Counted from the stretch's first letter, positions 52,966 to 61,854 are shown. The stretch is DNA of 64,000 bases from an uncultured Ruminococcus sp. (GCA_900066355.1 FMEL01000007.1:98268-162267); one strand, 5' to 3'. Notes: generated by a model from the sequence alone, not told the origin. A program made the numbers and translations.

Positions 52966-53080
52966 TGATAATGATATAGCACGAAAAGTTTTAGCATATA
53001 TTCCGGATGATTTTTCAGGAAATGGTTTTCTGTCAGGTGGATGGATATTCTGACATTGCAGATAATGATAAAATAATTAA

Positions 53081-53127
53081 CAACAAAGCCGATACAGGAT
53101 TTTGGGATCCAGTACCGGCTTTGTTGA
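53081..53127 (-). terminator. Terminator downstream of hcp
   Basis: CAACAAAGCCG and CGGCTTTGTTG make an 11-base stem with further inner pairing; read on the minus strand it ends in TTAATTATTTT. A close copy occurs at 58812-58862 beside the hcp remnant. Confidence 0.65.
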
Positions 53128-53149
53128 TTGTACAAAGGTTTTGAAAAAT

Positions 53150-54754
53150 TTATTTGCTATGGTTCATCAGTGTTTTGATGTCTTCTTCTGGTGTGGTGAC
53201 AGGTGCTATACCATAATTTTCCACCAGAAAATTCAGAATATTAGGAGACAAAAACGCCGGAAGTGAAGGACCAAGACGGATATTTTTAATACCAAGGTGC
53301 AGGAGCGTTAACAGGATGCAGACTGCTTTCTGTTCGTACCAGGAGAGAACGAAGGAAAGCGGAAGCTCATTTACAGAACATCCAAATGCATTCGAAAGTG
53401 CTATGGCAACCTGAATCGCACCATAAGCATCATTACACTGGCCCATATCCATCAGTCGTGGCAGACCATCAATTTCTCCCAGATTGAGATCATTGAAACG
53501 GAATTTACCACATGCCAGGGTGAGGATGATACTGTCAGAAGGTGTCTGTTTCACAAATTCAGTGTAATAGTTTCGTCCCGGTTTAGCACCATCACAGCCG
53601 GCAACCAGGAAGAAATGGCGGATCGCACCTGATTTTACAGCTTCTATTACAGTATTTGCATGGGACAGGATAGCAGCATGACCAAAACCGGTTGTCACTG
53701 TTGTTCCGCCATTGATGCCTGTGAGTATCTGATCTTCTTTGTAACCACCCAGTTCCAGCGCTTTTTCAATAACCGGCGTAAAATCTTTCTTTTCGTCGAT
53801 ATGAACCGCACCTGGGAAAGCAACCACTTCTGTTGTAAATATTCTGTCAGCGTAGCTGTTTTTTGGCGGCATCAGACAGTTGGTGGTATAGAGAATCGGA
53901 GCCGGAATATGATCAAACTCTTTCTGCTGATTCTGCCATGCGGTTCCGAAATTCCCTTTTAAGTGTGAGAATTTTTTTAAAAGTGGATAGGCATGGGCAG
54001 GGAGCATTTCACCATGAGTATAGATGTTGATTCCTTTTCCCGCTGTCTGTTCAAGTAAAAGCTGCAGATCTTTTAGATCATGACCGGTCACGACAATAAA
54101 AGGTCCTTTTTCTATCGTAAGAGTAACATCGGTTGGTTCTGGCGTTCCATAGGTTTCTGTATTTGCCTTATCAAGAAGTGCCATACACTTCAGGTTGATT
54201 TCTCCTACTTTCAGTACAGTAGGAAGCAGAGTCTCCGCACTTTCTTCATACCCAATCTTAAATAATGCCTCGCAGAAGAAACGATTTACTTCGGCATCTT
54301 CGTAATTCAGAACACTTGAGTGGTAGGCATAGGCTGCCATTCCACGAATTCCGAATAGAATAAGAGACTTTAAAGAGCGGATATCTTCGTCGGCATTCCA
54401 CAGCTGCTGCATATCGTATTCGTCTGTTTTACCGCACGGTGACTGACAGTTGCCGCAGTCAGGAACCAGTCTTTCTTTTTCAGCTCTGACCTTTTGTATC
54501 ATATTTCTGATTGCTGCATCATCAAAACTGACATTTGTAACTGTAGTAAACAGCCCTTCGATTATGACCTGTCCGGTACTTTGGGAAATAGTTTCTGCGC
54601 CACCGACAGCTCTTGCAAGACCAATCAACGCACCTGTCAGTTCGTCCTGTAATTTAGCTGTATCCGCCTTTTTTCCACAGACACCGGCATTTCCTGTGCA
54701 GCCGGTACATCCCACTGTCTGTTCACATTGATAACAAAACATTTTTTTATTCAT
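53150..54754 (-). CDS. hcp: Hybrid cluster protein (hydroxylamine reductase)
   Basis: The 534-residue protein reduces NO or hydroxylamine in anaerobes. The N-terminal cluster motif CYQCEQTVGCTGC..GVCGKKA starts at residue 6. Hybrid-cluster ligands appear in GHDLKDLQ, NCLMPPKNSYADR (Cys), VAGCDGAKPGRNYYTE (Cys), LACGKFRFN (Cys) and the late Glu in SWYEQKAV. The start at 54754 has AAAGGAGG upstream; the open frame continues 39 codons into the broken ferredoxin gene. It forms a unit with that gene, divergent from a Crp/Fnr regulator. Confidence 0.95.
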   Translation of the reverse strand: MNKKMFCYQCEQTVGCTGCTGNAGVCGKKADTAKLQDELTGALIGLARAVGGAETISQSTGQVIIEGLFTTVTNVSFDDAAIRNMIQKVRAEKERLVPDCGNCQSPCGKTDEYDMQQLWNADEDIRSLKSLILFGIRGMAAYAYHSSVLNYEDAEVNRFFCEALFKIGYEESAETLLPTVLKVGEINLKCMALLDKANTETYGTPEPTDVTLTIEKGPFIVVTGHDLKDLQLLLEQTAGKGINIYTHGEMLPAHAYPLLKKFSHLKGNFGTAWQNQQKEFDHIPAPILYTTNCLMPPKNSYADRIFTTEVVAFPGAVHIDEKKDFTPVIEKALELGGYKEDQILTGINGGTTVTTGFGHAAILSHANTVIEAVKSGAIRHFFLVAGCDGAKPGRNYYTEFVKQTPSDSIILTLACGKFRFNDLNLGEIDGLPRLMDMGQCNDAYGAIQVAIALSNAFGCSVNELPLSFVLSWYEQKAVCILLTLLHLGIKNIRLGPSLPAFLSPNILNFLVENYGIAPVTTPEEDIKTLMNHSK

Positions 54755-54768
54755 TGTTGTATCCTCCT

Positions 54769-55173
54769 TTATTCTATAATATTTCCATAAATACTTATCG
54801 TTATAACCTGCCATGGTAAGAATTTTCCACTGCTTTGAAGTGCTTTTTTGCCGCCATTTCCAGTCCGCCACAGCATGGAACTTCCATTCTTACAATTGTC
54901 ACACTTTGAATATTGTTGTTTTGAATAATCTAGGTCAGTTTCTCACTATAATCCACCTGATCTAATTTTGGACAACCAATTAAAGTTACCTTATTTCGAA
55001 TAAAATCCTGATGAAAGCCGGCATAAGCGTAAGCAGTACAATCGGCTGCGATTAAGAGATTTGCACCGTTAAAATATGGTGCATTAACAGGAGCAAGTTT
55101 AATCTGTACCGGCCAGTTCTGAAGCTTTGATACTGCATTTGCCTTTATCAATCCTGATAATTTTTCTTATCAT
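54769..55173 (-). pseudogene. Degraded [4Fe-4S] protein gene upstream of hcp
   Basis: It starts MIRKIIRID after GGAGGAAAA, then an apparent large deletion and frame change leads to KLQNWPVQIKLAPVNAPYF, GANLLIAADCTAYAYAGFH and VTLIGCPKLDQVDYSEKLT. A TAG at 54931 stops the frame. Family sequence goes on as VRMEVPCCGGLEMAAKK and, after a missing base, ALQSSGKFLPWQVITIS to TAA at 54769. Intact relatives accompany hcp in clostridia and carry ferredoxin motifs, which are lost here. The gene is clearly inactive. Confidence 0.8.
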
Positions 55174-55231
55174 TTTTTTCCTCCGTCAATAGCATTTAAC
55201 TTTTGTTTCTGTTGGAATTATAGTATGATAA

Positions 55232-55244
55232 ATACAACTTGTAT
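55232..55244. promoter_or_regulatory. Palindrome ATACAACTTGTAT, candidate Crp/Fnr-type operator (copy 1)
   Basis: ATACAA and TTGTAT form perfect arms around one C in the divergent region between the ferredoxin-hcp unit and the crp remnant. The same 13 bases are conserved at 59167-59179 in front of the intact Crp/Fnr gene. Larger arms CTGTTGGAA/TTCCAACAG surround it in this copy only. Confidence 0.5.
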
Positions 55245-55271
55245 GTTTGATTTCCAACAGGAGGAACGATT

Positions 55272-55383
55272 TTGGAAAAGTATTTACCTATTCAAAGTTA
55301 CAAAAAGAAGGCTTTATAAAAACAAATCGAAATCATTTTGAATTGATTTTCTCTAATGATGCGGATTCAAGAATAAGAATATG
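55272..55383 (+). pseudogene. Crp/Fnr regulator remnant with internal deletion
   Basis: It begins like the intact gene at 59207 (TTG then KYLPI, with AGGAGG upstream), but after five to six codons jumps to the sequence encoding the end of the helix-turn-helix (matching 59806-59860 of the window). About 590 internal bases are missing and the frame ends early. The homology fades out around 55383. Confidence 0.85.
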
Positions 55384-55450
55384 ATATATATCGCGGAAAA
55401 CATAAAATTAATTAGAAGGCTATTATATGTGCAAGAGGAGGAAACTTTAA

Positions 55451-55957
55451 ATGATCAATAAATTACATTTGGCAATGATTGAATTATACAGAGGGGATGC
55501 AAAGAGAATTCAACATTTTTGCAAAGTGCATAGCTATGCAAAATTGATAGCAGAAACGGAAAATGTAGATAAGAAATGTTTGTTTATCATTGAAGCGGCA
55601 GCTTTGACACATGATATTGGAATTCATTTCTGCGAAGAAAAATATGGAAATTGCAATGGAAAATTACAGGAACAAGAAGGCCCTGCAATAGCAGAAAGGC
55701 TGCTTGAAAAACTGGGATTTGAGAAAGATATATCTGAGCGCGTTCAGTATTTGATCGCACATCACCATACATATAATAATATTAATGAAATTGATTATCA
55801 GATATTGGTGGAGGCTGATTTTCTGGTTAATATTATGGAGGATGGCTTATCGAAAGAAGCAGCTCTAAAAGCATATCATAATATTTTCAAAACAGTATGT
55901 GGAAAAACAATTTGCAGGGAGATGTTTGATATTGACATAAAATATGAAAATTTTTAG
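55451..55957 (+). CDS. HD-domain phosphohydrolase
   Basis: The 168-residue protein has the HD signature: HFCKVHSYAKLIAE (first His), AAALTHDIGIHF (HD pair) and LIAHHHTYNN, then VEADFLVNIME with the last Asp. Single-domain HD proteins of this size hydrolyse nucleotides or other phosphates; the substrate is unknown. A strong site AAGAGGAGG precedes the ATG. It lies between the two copies of the hcp/crp locus. Confidence 0.88.
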   Translation: MINKLHLAMIELYRGDAKRIQHFCKVHSYAKLIAETENVDKKCLFIIEAAALTHDIGIHFCEEKYGNCNGKLQEQEGPAIAERLLEKLGFEKDISERVQYLIAHHHTYNNINEIDYQILVEADFLVNIMEDGLSKEAALKAYHNIFKTVCGKTICREMFDIDIKYENF

Positions 55958-56021
55958 TTAGATTTTAAACATTCTATGGTAAACTAATATTGTATATCAA
56001 AAATGGGAGGGAAACTTAAAA

Positions 56022-57542
56022 ATGAGCAAAAGAGAAGGAAAAGGGTTAAAGTCTTTTAACAAGGGATTCCAGGTGCCTGATACCTACATTATCATCTTTT
56101 TCGTAGTTGTTGTCGCAGCACTTCTGACATTTCTTGTACCAAAGGGATTCTACGAAACACAGGATATTTCATATATGATCAATGGCGTTGAGAAAACACG
56201 TACAGTAATCAAAGATGGAAGTTTCCAGTATCTGACAGATGATGCAGGAAAAGTAGTAACAGAAGGAGTAGCACTCTTTAGTGGAGATGGCGGAACTGGA
56301 TTCTTCAACTATATGTATAACGGAATTGTAAATAGTTCTGCAATCGAGATTATCGCATTTCTTATGGTAGTAGGTGGTGCATTCGGTATCATGATCCGTA
56401 CAGGTGCGATTGAATCCGGATTGATTGGATTGATCCGTAAGGCAAAGGGAGCAGAAAAACTACTGATTCCGGTACTTTTCGTACTGTTTTCTCTTGGTGG
56501 AGCAGTTTTTGGGATGGGAGAAGAAGCACTTCCGTTTACCATGATTCTTTGTCCATTGTTTGTAGCAGTTGGATATGATTCAGTGATTGCAGTTCTTGTT
56601 ACTTATGTTGCAACACAGATTGGTTTCGGTTCATCTTGGATGAATCCATTCTCTGTAGGTATTGCACAGGGTATTGCAGGTATTGACGTATTCTCCGGAG
56701 CAGGATTCCGTATGGTAATGTGGGTAGTATTTACAGCACTTGGCTGCGGAATGACTATGTTCTATGCATCAAAGATCAAAAAGACTCCGACAATTTCAAT
56801 CGCATATAAGACGGATGCATATTTCCGTGAGCAGAATGAAAAAACAGGAATTGACGAAGGACATTCATTTGGTCTTGGACACATTTTAGTTCTTCTGGCA
56901 CTGGCTGTTACAGTAGTATGGGTAATCTGGGGAGTTATGACTCAAGGATATTATATGCCAGAGATTGCTACACAGTTCTTCATTATGGGAATTGTTTCCG
57001 GTGTGATCGGAGTTATCTTTAAACTGAACGATATGAAACTGAATGATATCGCAACATCATTCAAAGATGGAGCAAAAGATCTGATCGGTGCTGCACTTGT
57101 TGTTGCTATGGCACAGGGTATCATGCAGGTTCTTGGTGGATCTGATCCGACAACACCTACAGTTATCAATACAATTATGTATAATATTTCAAATGCACTG
57201 TCTGGAGTTTCAGGGGCAGTTGCAGCAGTACTTATGTATCTGTTTCAGTCTGTATTCAACTTCTTCGTTGTCTCCGGAACAGGACAGGCTGCGATCACAA
57301 TGCCGATTATGGCTCCACTGTCAGATCTGTTAGGTGTCTCACGTCAGACAGCAGTAGTTGCATTCCAGCTTGGTGATGCATTTACAAACCTGATTGTTCC
57401 TACATCCGGATGTCTGATCGGATCTCTTGCGATTGCAAAGATTGAGTGGTCTAACTGGATTAAATTCATGTGGAAATTCCTTGGCGTCTTAATGATTGGT
57501 GCAATCATTACAATTCTTATTGCAGTTGGAATTGGATTCTAA
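56022..57542 (+). CDS. YfcC-family (C4-dicarboxylate/basic amino acid-type) transporter
   Basis: The 506-residue protein has about twelve membrane helices with internal symmetry. FQVPDTYIIIFFVVVVAALL starts the first, then VVGGAFGIMIRTGAIESGL, GAVFGMGEEALPFTMILCPL, TQIGFGSSWMNPFSVGIAQ and, in the second half, VVSGTGQAAITMPIMAPLSD. These are the YfcC/ArcD-like signatures. It precedes isoaspartyl dipeptidase by 29 bases, so a peptide or amino acid such as isoaspartyl dipeptide is the likely cargo. RBS GGGAGG. Confidence 0.88.
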   Translation: MSKREGKGLKSFNKGFQVPDTYIIIFFVVVVAALLTFLVPKGFYETQDISYMINGVEKTRTVIKDGSFQYLTDDAGKVVTEGVALFSGDGGTGFFNYMYNGIVNSSAIEIIAFLMVVGGAFGIMIRTGAIESGLIGLIRKAKGAEKLLIPVLFVLFSLGGAVFGMGEEALPFTMILCPLFVAVGYDSVIAVLVTYVATQIGFGSSWMNPFSVGIAQGIAGIDVFSGAGFRMVMWVVFTALGCGMTMFYASKIKKTPTISIAYKTDAYFREQNEKTGIDEGHSFGLGHILVLLALAVTVVWVIWGVMTQGYYMPEIATQFFIMGIVSGVIGVIFKLNDMKLNDIATSFKDGAKDLIGAALVVAMAQGIMQVLGGSDPTTPTVINTIMYNISNALSGVSGAVAAVLMYLFQSVFNFFVVSGTGQAAITMPIMAPLSDLLGVSRQTAVVAFQLGDAFTNLIVPTSGCLIGSLAIAKIEWSNWIKFMWKFLGVLMIGAIITILIAVGIGF

Positions 57543-57571
57543 AACATGCATCTGACAATTGGGAGTGATTT

Positions 57572-58723
57572 ATGATGAAATTAATTCAGAATATTGATGT
57601 TTATGCCCCACAGCATCTGGGGAAAAAAGATGTACTTACAATCAATGATAAGATTGTTAAGATTAAAGATGCAGGTTCCATATCCGCAGACGGATTTCTT
57701 GCTGAGGCAGACATGATTAATGGAGAGGGGTTACTTTTAACTCCGGGATTCATTGATAGTCATGTTCATGTACTCGGAGGCGGTGGCGAAGGTGGATTCG
57801 CCAATCGTACTCCGGAAGCAACTATGGAAGGACTTACGAAGTTTGGAGTAACAACAGTTGTTGGCTGTCTTGGAACAGATGGAATTGGCCGTGATATGTG
57901 CGCACTGGTTGCAAAGACAAAAGGATTGAATGAGCAGGGAATGTCTGCATACTGTTATACGGGCAGTTATCAGATTCCGGTTCGCACGTTGACTGACAGT
58001 ATTGTGAAAGATATTATGATGATTCAGGAAATCATCGGAACTGGAGAAATCGCGATCTCTGATCATCGTTCTTCTCAGCCGACTTTTGAGGAATTTGCAC
58101 GTGTCGTTGCGGATACAAGACTTGGTGGTGTTCTTTCCGGGAAAGCTGGTATTGTAAATGTTCATCTTGGAGACAGTCCGAGATGCTTAGATCTTATTGA
58201 ACGAGTGGTAGATGAGACAGAGATACCGGCTTCTCAAATACTGCCAACACATATCAATCGAAATGAGATGCTTTTTGGCAAGTCGATTGAGTATGCGCTG
58301 AAAGGCGGAGCAGTAGACTTTACCGGAAATGAAGATATTGACTATTGGGAAACTATCTGTGATGAGGTACGTGTATGTAATGGTATCAAACGAATGCTAG
58401 ATGCAGGAGTAAATCCGAACCGCATGACAATTTCTTCTGATGGACAGGGGAGCCTTCCGATGTACAGTAGTGATGGAGAATTCCTTGGAATGGGGGTTGG
58501 ACGGTCCAGCTGCCTTCTGAAGGAAGTAAAGGAATGTGTATTTAAAACAGAAATTCCTTTAGAAATAGCTATTTCTACAATTACATCTAATCCAGCAGAA
58601 ATTCTTCGTCTCAAAGGAAAAGGTAAGGTTGAAGAAGGCTATGATGCTGATCTTTGTATTCTTGACGCGGAACTTCAGCTTGTTGAAGTAATTGCAAAGG
58701 GGAATACAGTTTATACAAAATAA
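57572..58723 (+). CDS. iadA: Isoaspartyl dipeptidase
   Basis: The 383-residue amidohydrolase cleaves beta-aspartyl dipeptides that arise from damaged protein. The zinc-binding HVHVLGGGGEGGF is near residue 66; IVNVHLGDS, QILPTHINR and ISSDGQGSLP (catalytic Asp) follow at the usual places, and the length is typical. Two ATG codons (57572, 57575) follow GGGAG. It forms a transport-degradation pair with the YfcC gene upstream. Confidence 0.93.
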   Translation: MMKLIQNIDVYAPQHLGKKDVLTINDKIVKIKDAGSISADGFLAEADMINGEGLLLTPGFIDSHVHVLGGGGEGGFANRTPEATMEGLTKFGVTTVVGCLGTDGIGRDMCALVAKTKGLNEQGMSAYCYTGSYQIPVRTLTDSIVKDIMMIQEIIGTGEIAISDHRSSQPTFEEFARVVADTRLGGVLSGKAGIVNVHLGDSPRCLDLIERVVDETEIPASQILPTHINRNEMLFGKSIEYALKGGAVDFTGNEDIDYWETICDEVRVCNGIKRMLDAGVNPNRMTISSDGQGSLPMYSSDGEFLGMGVGRSSCLLKEVKECVFKTEIPLEIAISTITSNPAEILRLKGKGKVEEGYDADLCILDAELQLVEVIAKGNTVYTK

Positions 58724-58811
58724 AGTATATTGATGATGGAGAATGGGGATAATCGTTAAAAGGTATTAAAGGAAAAATGTGAATATTATCAGGGCGTGTG
58801 AGGAGTGAGAC

Positions 58812-58862
58812 TTGCAATAAAGCCGATGCGGGACCTTTGAAATCCTGTATCGGCTTTGTTGA
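58812..58862 (+). terminator. Terminator after iadA
   Basis: ATAAAGCCGAT and ATCGGCTTTGT pair around a 21-base loop followed by TGATTTT. It is a copy of the hairpin at 53081-53127 that follows intact hcp, so it may serve either strand. Confidence 0.55.
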
Positions 58863-58890
58863 TTTTACAGAGTTTTTGAAAAAAGTACTT

Positions 58891-59105
58891 TTAATGGTTA
58901 ATCAGTGTTTTGATGTCTTCTTCCGGTGTGGTGATAGGTGCAATACCATAATCTTCCACTAGATAATTCAGAATATTAGGAACCAGGAACGCCGGAAGAG
59001 AAGGAACAAGACGAATGTTTTTGATAACCAGGTGTAAAAGTGTCAGCAGAAATCTTTCTTCTCATCAATATGAACAGCACCTGGGAAAGCAACTACTTCT
59101 GTTGT
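58891..59105 (-). pseudogene. Hybrid cluster protein remnant (second hcp copy)
   Basis: The first part matches the last 150 or so bases of hcp at 53150-53310. The sequence then jumps to a piece matching 53785-53836, then directly to the ATG and ribosome site region of the ferredoxin-like gene (matching 55171). Two large deletions thus removed most of hcp and all of the ferredoxin gene. This 483-base gap between iadA and crp contains no intact gene. Confidence 0.85.
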
Positions 59106-59166
59106 CATTTTTTTCCTCCATCAATAGCATTGAACTTTTGTTTCTTCTGGAATTATAGTATGATAA

Positions 59167-59179
59167 ATACAACTTGTAT
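59167..59179. promoter_or_regulatory. Palindrome ATACAACTTGTAT, candidate Crp/Fnr-type operator (copy 2)
   Basis: The same 13-base palindrome as at 55232, 27 bases before the start of the intact Crp/Fnr gene. Conservation in both copies while flanks have drifted supports function, although both copies are recent. Confidence 0.5.
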
Positions 59180-59206
59180 GTTTGATTTCCAACAGGAGGA
59201 ATGGTT

Positions 59207-59899
59207 TTGAAAAAATATTTGCCTATTCTAAGAAGTAGCCCATTTTTTAAAGGTCTTAAGGATAACGAGATATTATCTATATTGCATTGTGTAAATGCAA
59301 CAGTAATTTCTAAAGAACGGGATTCATATATTTTCAGAGCAGGAGATTCAACCGATGTAATGGGGCTTGTGGTGTCAGGCGGCGTTCTTGTTATTAAGGA
59401 AGATCTTTGGGGGCATCGGAATATTCTGTCGAAATGTCATGCCGGAGATTTTTTTGGAGAACCATATGCAGCAAGTTCTGGTGCTGTTCTGAATATCAGT
59501 GTGGTAGCAGATGAAGATTGTGAAATTGTTTTTCTAAATGTCCAGAGATTGCTGATTACCTGTTCAACTGCATGTGAGCATCATCAGAAGCTGATTCGTA
59601 ACCTGGTCCGTGTTCTGGCAAATAAGATACTGATCCTAAACGATAAGATCACACATGTTGGAAAGCGAACGACAAGGGATAAACTATTGTCATATTTGTC
59701 AGCAGAATCCATCAGACATTCATCGTTATCATTTGATATTCCGTTTGACCGGCAGCAGTTGGCAGATTATCTTTGTATTGATCGTGCAGCAATGTCTACA
59801 GAGATATCAAAGTTACAAAAAGAAGGCTTTATAAAAACAAATCGAAATCATTTTGAGTTGATTGCTTGTAATGAAACAGATTTACAAGATAACAAATGA
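59207..59899 (+). CDS. Crp/Fnr family regulator
   Basis: The 230-residue regulator has a cyclic-nucleotide-binding-type sensor (IFRAGDSTDVMGLVVSGGVLV, AGDFFGEPYA) and a C-terminal winged helix (DRQQLADYLCIDRAAMSTEI). No N-terminal Cys cluster is present. The start TTG at 59207 is chosen because AGGAGG lies 7 bases upstream, whereas the ATG at 59201 is one base from it; the remnant copy at 55272 has ACG there but keeps TTG. Ancestrally divergent from hcp, so it is probably the nitrosative-stress regulator of hcp (HcpR-like role, inferred). Confidence 0.9.
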   Translation: MKKYLPILRSSPFFKGLKDNEILSILHCVNATVISKERDSYIFRAGDSTDVMGLVVSGGVLVIKEDLWGHRNILSKCHAGDFFGEPYAASSGAVLNISVVADEDCEIVFLNVQRLLITCSTACEHHQKLIRNLVRVLANKILILNDKITHVGKRTTRDKLLSYLSAESIRHSSLSFDIPFDRQQLADYLCIDRAAMSTEISKLQKEGFIKTNRNHFELIACNETDLQDNK

Positions 59900-59940
59900 T
59901 GGTATAATTCTATTGTTGAGCTGATAGAAAGGGTATAGAT

Positions 59941-60372
59941 ATGAAAAAAGCAATCGTATATGCATCGGTACATCATGGAAATACAGAAAAAATAGTAAAA
60001 AGCATAGCAGAAGAGTGTAAGGTCGATTTGATTGATGCAGTAAAACATTCAGATGCAGATTTGAGCAGTTATGATATGATTGGGTTTGCATCAGGAATCT
60101 ATTTTTCAAAGTTTCATCAGTCAATATTGAAATTTGTGGAAAAGAATTTACCAGATGACAAAAAGGTCTTCCTGATCTGTACTTATGGTGGAAGTGCGAA
60201 TTATAAATCCATAGAGCAGATTTTGGATAAAAAACATGCCCGCGTGGATGGTAAATTTGGATGCAAAGGATACGATACATTTGGTCCCTTTAAACTGGTC
60301 GGAGGTATTGCAAAAGGACATCCAGATAATAAAGATCTCCAAAATGCAGTGGGATTTGTAAAAAATTTATAA
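59941..60372 (+). CDS. Flavodoxin
   Basis: The 143-residue electron carrier begins KKAIVYASVHHGNTEKIVKSIAE, the FMN phosphate loop, and has DMIGFASGIYFSKFHQSI and FLICTYGGS for the isoalloxazine contacts. Length is normal for a short-chain flavodoxin. It starts 41 bases after the Crp/Fnr gene and may be cotranscribed. A partial copy of its 5' end lies at 61677. Confidence 0.9.
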   Translation: MKKAIVYASVHHGNTEKIVKSIAEECKVDLIDAVKHSDADLSSYDMIGFASGIYFSKFHQSILKFVEKNLPDDKKVFLICTYGGSANYKSIEQILDKKHARVDGKFGCKGYDTFGPFKLVGGIAKGHPDNKDLQNAVGFVKNL

Positions 60373-60396
60373 AAATATAAAGAAGAAATAGAAACA

Positions 60397-60443
60397 TTGG
60401 GCGGAAAGAACATTTTCATTTTTCGCTGTTTTTTTAAAGGATT
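60397..60443 (+). pseudogene. Short remnant of a SprT-like protease gene
   Basis: About 45 bases (GGGCGGAAAGAACATTTTCA and TTTTTCGCTG) match 52006-52052 in the SprT-like gene with few changes. The match ends on both sides, so it is a scrap of a paralogous copy. Nothing else is seen in 60446-60540. Confidence 0.6.
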
Positions 60444-60543
60444 TTAGCAAAGATTAGTAAGAATTCTCCTACCTATTCAGTCATGTGAAATCCACTTACA
60501 ATGTCCCTCAGAAAAAATTGTAATGACGTTAGGAATAAAAAAC

Positions 60544-61010
60544 ATGGAATTAAGACTATTACGCTATTTTTTGACAGTAGCAAAAGAACAGAGTTTTACA
60601 AAAGCAGCAGAACAATTGCATATCACCTAGCCAACACTATCCAGACAGATGGCGGCATTTGAAGAGGAGCTTGGAGTAACATTGTTTATTCGGAGTGGGA
60701 AGAAGGAATTCTATTAAAAAGGCGTGCCCTGGAAATCCTTAATCTTGCGGAAAGGACACTTGAGGAACTGAAAGGAAAAGAAGAGGTTGTAGAGGGCACG
60801 ATAACCATTGGATGCGGTGAATTTGCGGCAGTGGAGACATTGGCGGAGATATGCAAAACATATAAAGAAAAATATCCACTGGTTCAGATTGTGTTGCATA
60901 CTGCAACAGCAGATGCAGTGTATGAGATGATGAACAAAGGACTTGTGGACATTACATTATTCCTGGAGCCGGTGGACACGGAAGGGCTGGATTATATCCG
61001 GATTACGGAT
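60544..61010 (+). pseudogene. LysR family regulator remnant
   Basis: It matches the intact LysR gene at 62927 from its ATG through LDYIRITD. A CAG to TAG change stops translation in HIT-stop-PTLSRQMAAF, and about 18 bases are missing around 60705, shifting the frame. After 61010 the sequence is unrelated. The effector domain is lost. Confidence 0.88.
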
Positions 61011-61072
61011 TCTTCTTTAAAATATCATCTTCAAAATGCAAAAAATCATGGTGTAACACAAAAGAGAGGGTA

Positions 61073-61190
61073 TTTCCTATCGGTGCACCAAATGATGGGT
61101 TTGCACCGTATTTTTCCGGCAGAAGTGAAACACTGGCATGGTGCCGCACCGGATGAATGGTTTTTTCATCTTGCTGTGAACGATAGCAAC
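61073..61190 (+). pseudogene. Cupin-domain protein remnant
   Basis: One frame reads FPIGAPNDGFAPYFSGR, the start of a carboxymuconolactone-type cupin domain. Another frame then reads AEVKHWHGAAPDEWFFHLAV, its end with the metal-binding His residues. The middle is deleted. Intact relatives often stand next to LysR regulators and SDR genes in Lachnospiraceae. Confidence 0.7.
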
Positions 61191-61274
61191 AGTGCTAACC
61201 AAATAGCTCACAGAATCCACCACGCCTCTTGGTGATGGGAAGCGCGTTGGGGTTTTTGAAAGGATATTGATTAC

Positions 61275-61301
61275 AGAGAATCCGTTGGGGTTCTCTTTTT
61301 T
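61275..61301 (+). terminator. Terminator between remnants
   Basis: AGAGAA and TTCTCT enclose a 10-base loop and are followed by six T. Confidence 0.6.
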
Positions 61302-61461
61302 GTTCTTTGTAAAAAAATAATTAATAGAAAGAAGAAACATTGTTGATAAAAATAGTAAAATACAGGCGAAATACACAGCAAATCATACAAAAGTAGTATT
61401 TTTCTAAAAGAAAGCTGCGGCTATAATAAAACCATAAAAAAACATAGAAGGAGGTTGGCAA

Positions 61462-61602
61462 GTGAGCGATAATCCATTACTTAACCTGAATCCGGATGAC
61501 TTGGCCGGTATGAGCCTTCAGAATCTGGAATCACTGGAGCAGGTTTTCAGTAAAGGTCTGATCGGAAAAACGCTGTTGTGACCGGAGGAGCTACAGGGCT
61601 TG
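61462..61602 (+). pseudogene. SDR dehydrogenase 5' remnant
   Basis: GTG after GAAGGAGG starts SDNPLLNLNPDDLAGMSLQN and leads to SKGLIGK. One base is then missing: the shifted frame gives NAVVTGGATGL, the NAD-binding turn of a short-chain dehydrogenase. At 61602 the sequence switches to a copy of the crp 3' end. Only the first 48 or so codons remain. Confidence 0.75.
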
Positions 61603-61772
61603 CTTGTAATGAAACAGATTTACAAGCTGACAAATGATGGTATAATTCTATTATTGATCTGATAGAAAGGGTAGATATGAGAAAAGCAATTGTATATGCA
61701 TCGGTGCATCATGGAAATACAGAAAAAATAGTAAATAGTATAGCAGAAGAGTGTCGGATCGATATTGAAAAT
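61602..61772 (+). pseudogene. Copied crp 3' end and flavodoxin 5' end
   Basis: GCTTGTAATGAAACAGATTT starts a stretch nearly identical to 59867-60031: the last codons of crp, the spacer, and the first 32 codons of flavodoxin (ATG at 61677, KAIVYASVHHGNTEKI). It then diverges after CRID. It is a truncated duplicate. Confidence 0.85.
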
Positions 61773-61854
61773 AGAACAACAATCTACAAAAAAGAAAATG
61801 AAAAGAATCATTTTTATTTACTGTAATAAACTAATATGATGCAGGGAGAATAAT

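Noticed and set aside
59201..59206. ATG start for the Crp/Fnr regulator
   Set aside because: AGGAGG is one base away, and the twin copy has ACG at this position while keeping the TTG six bases later.
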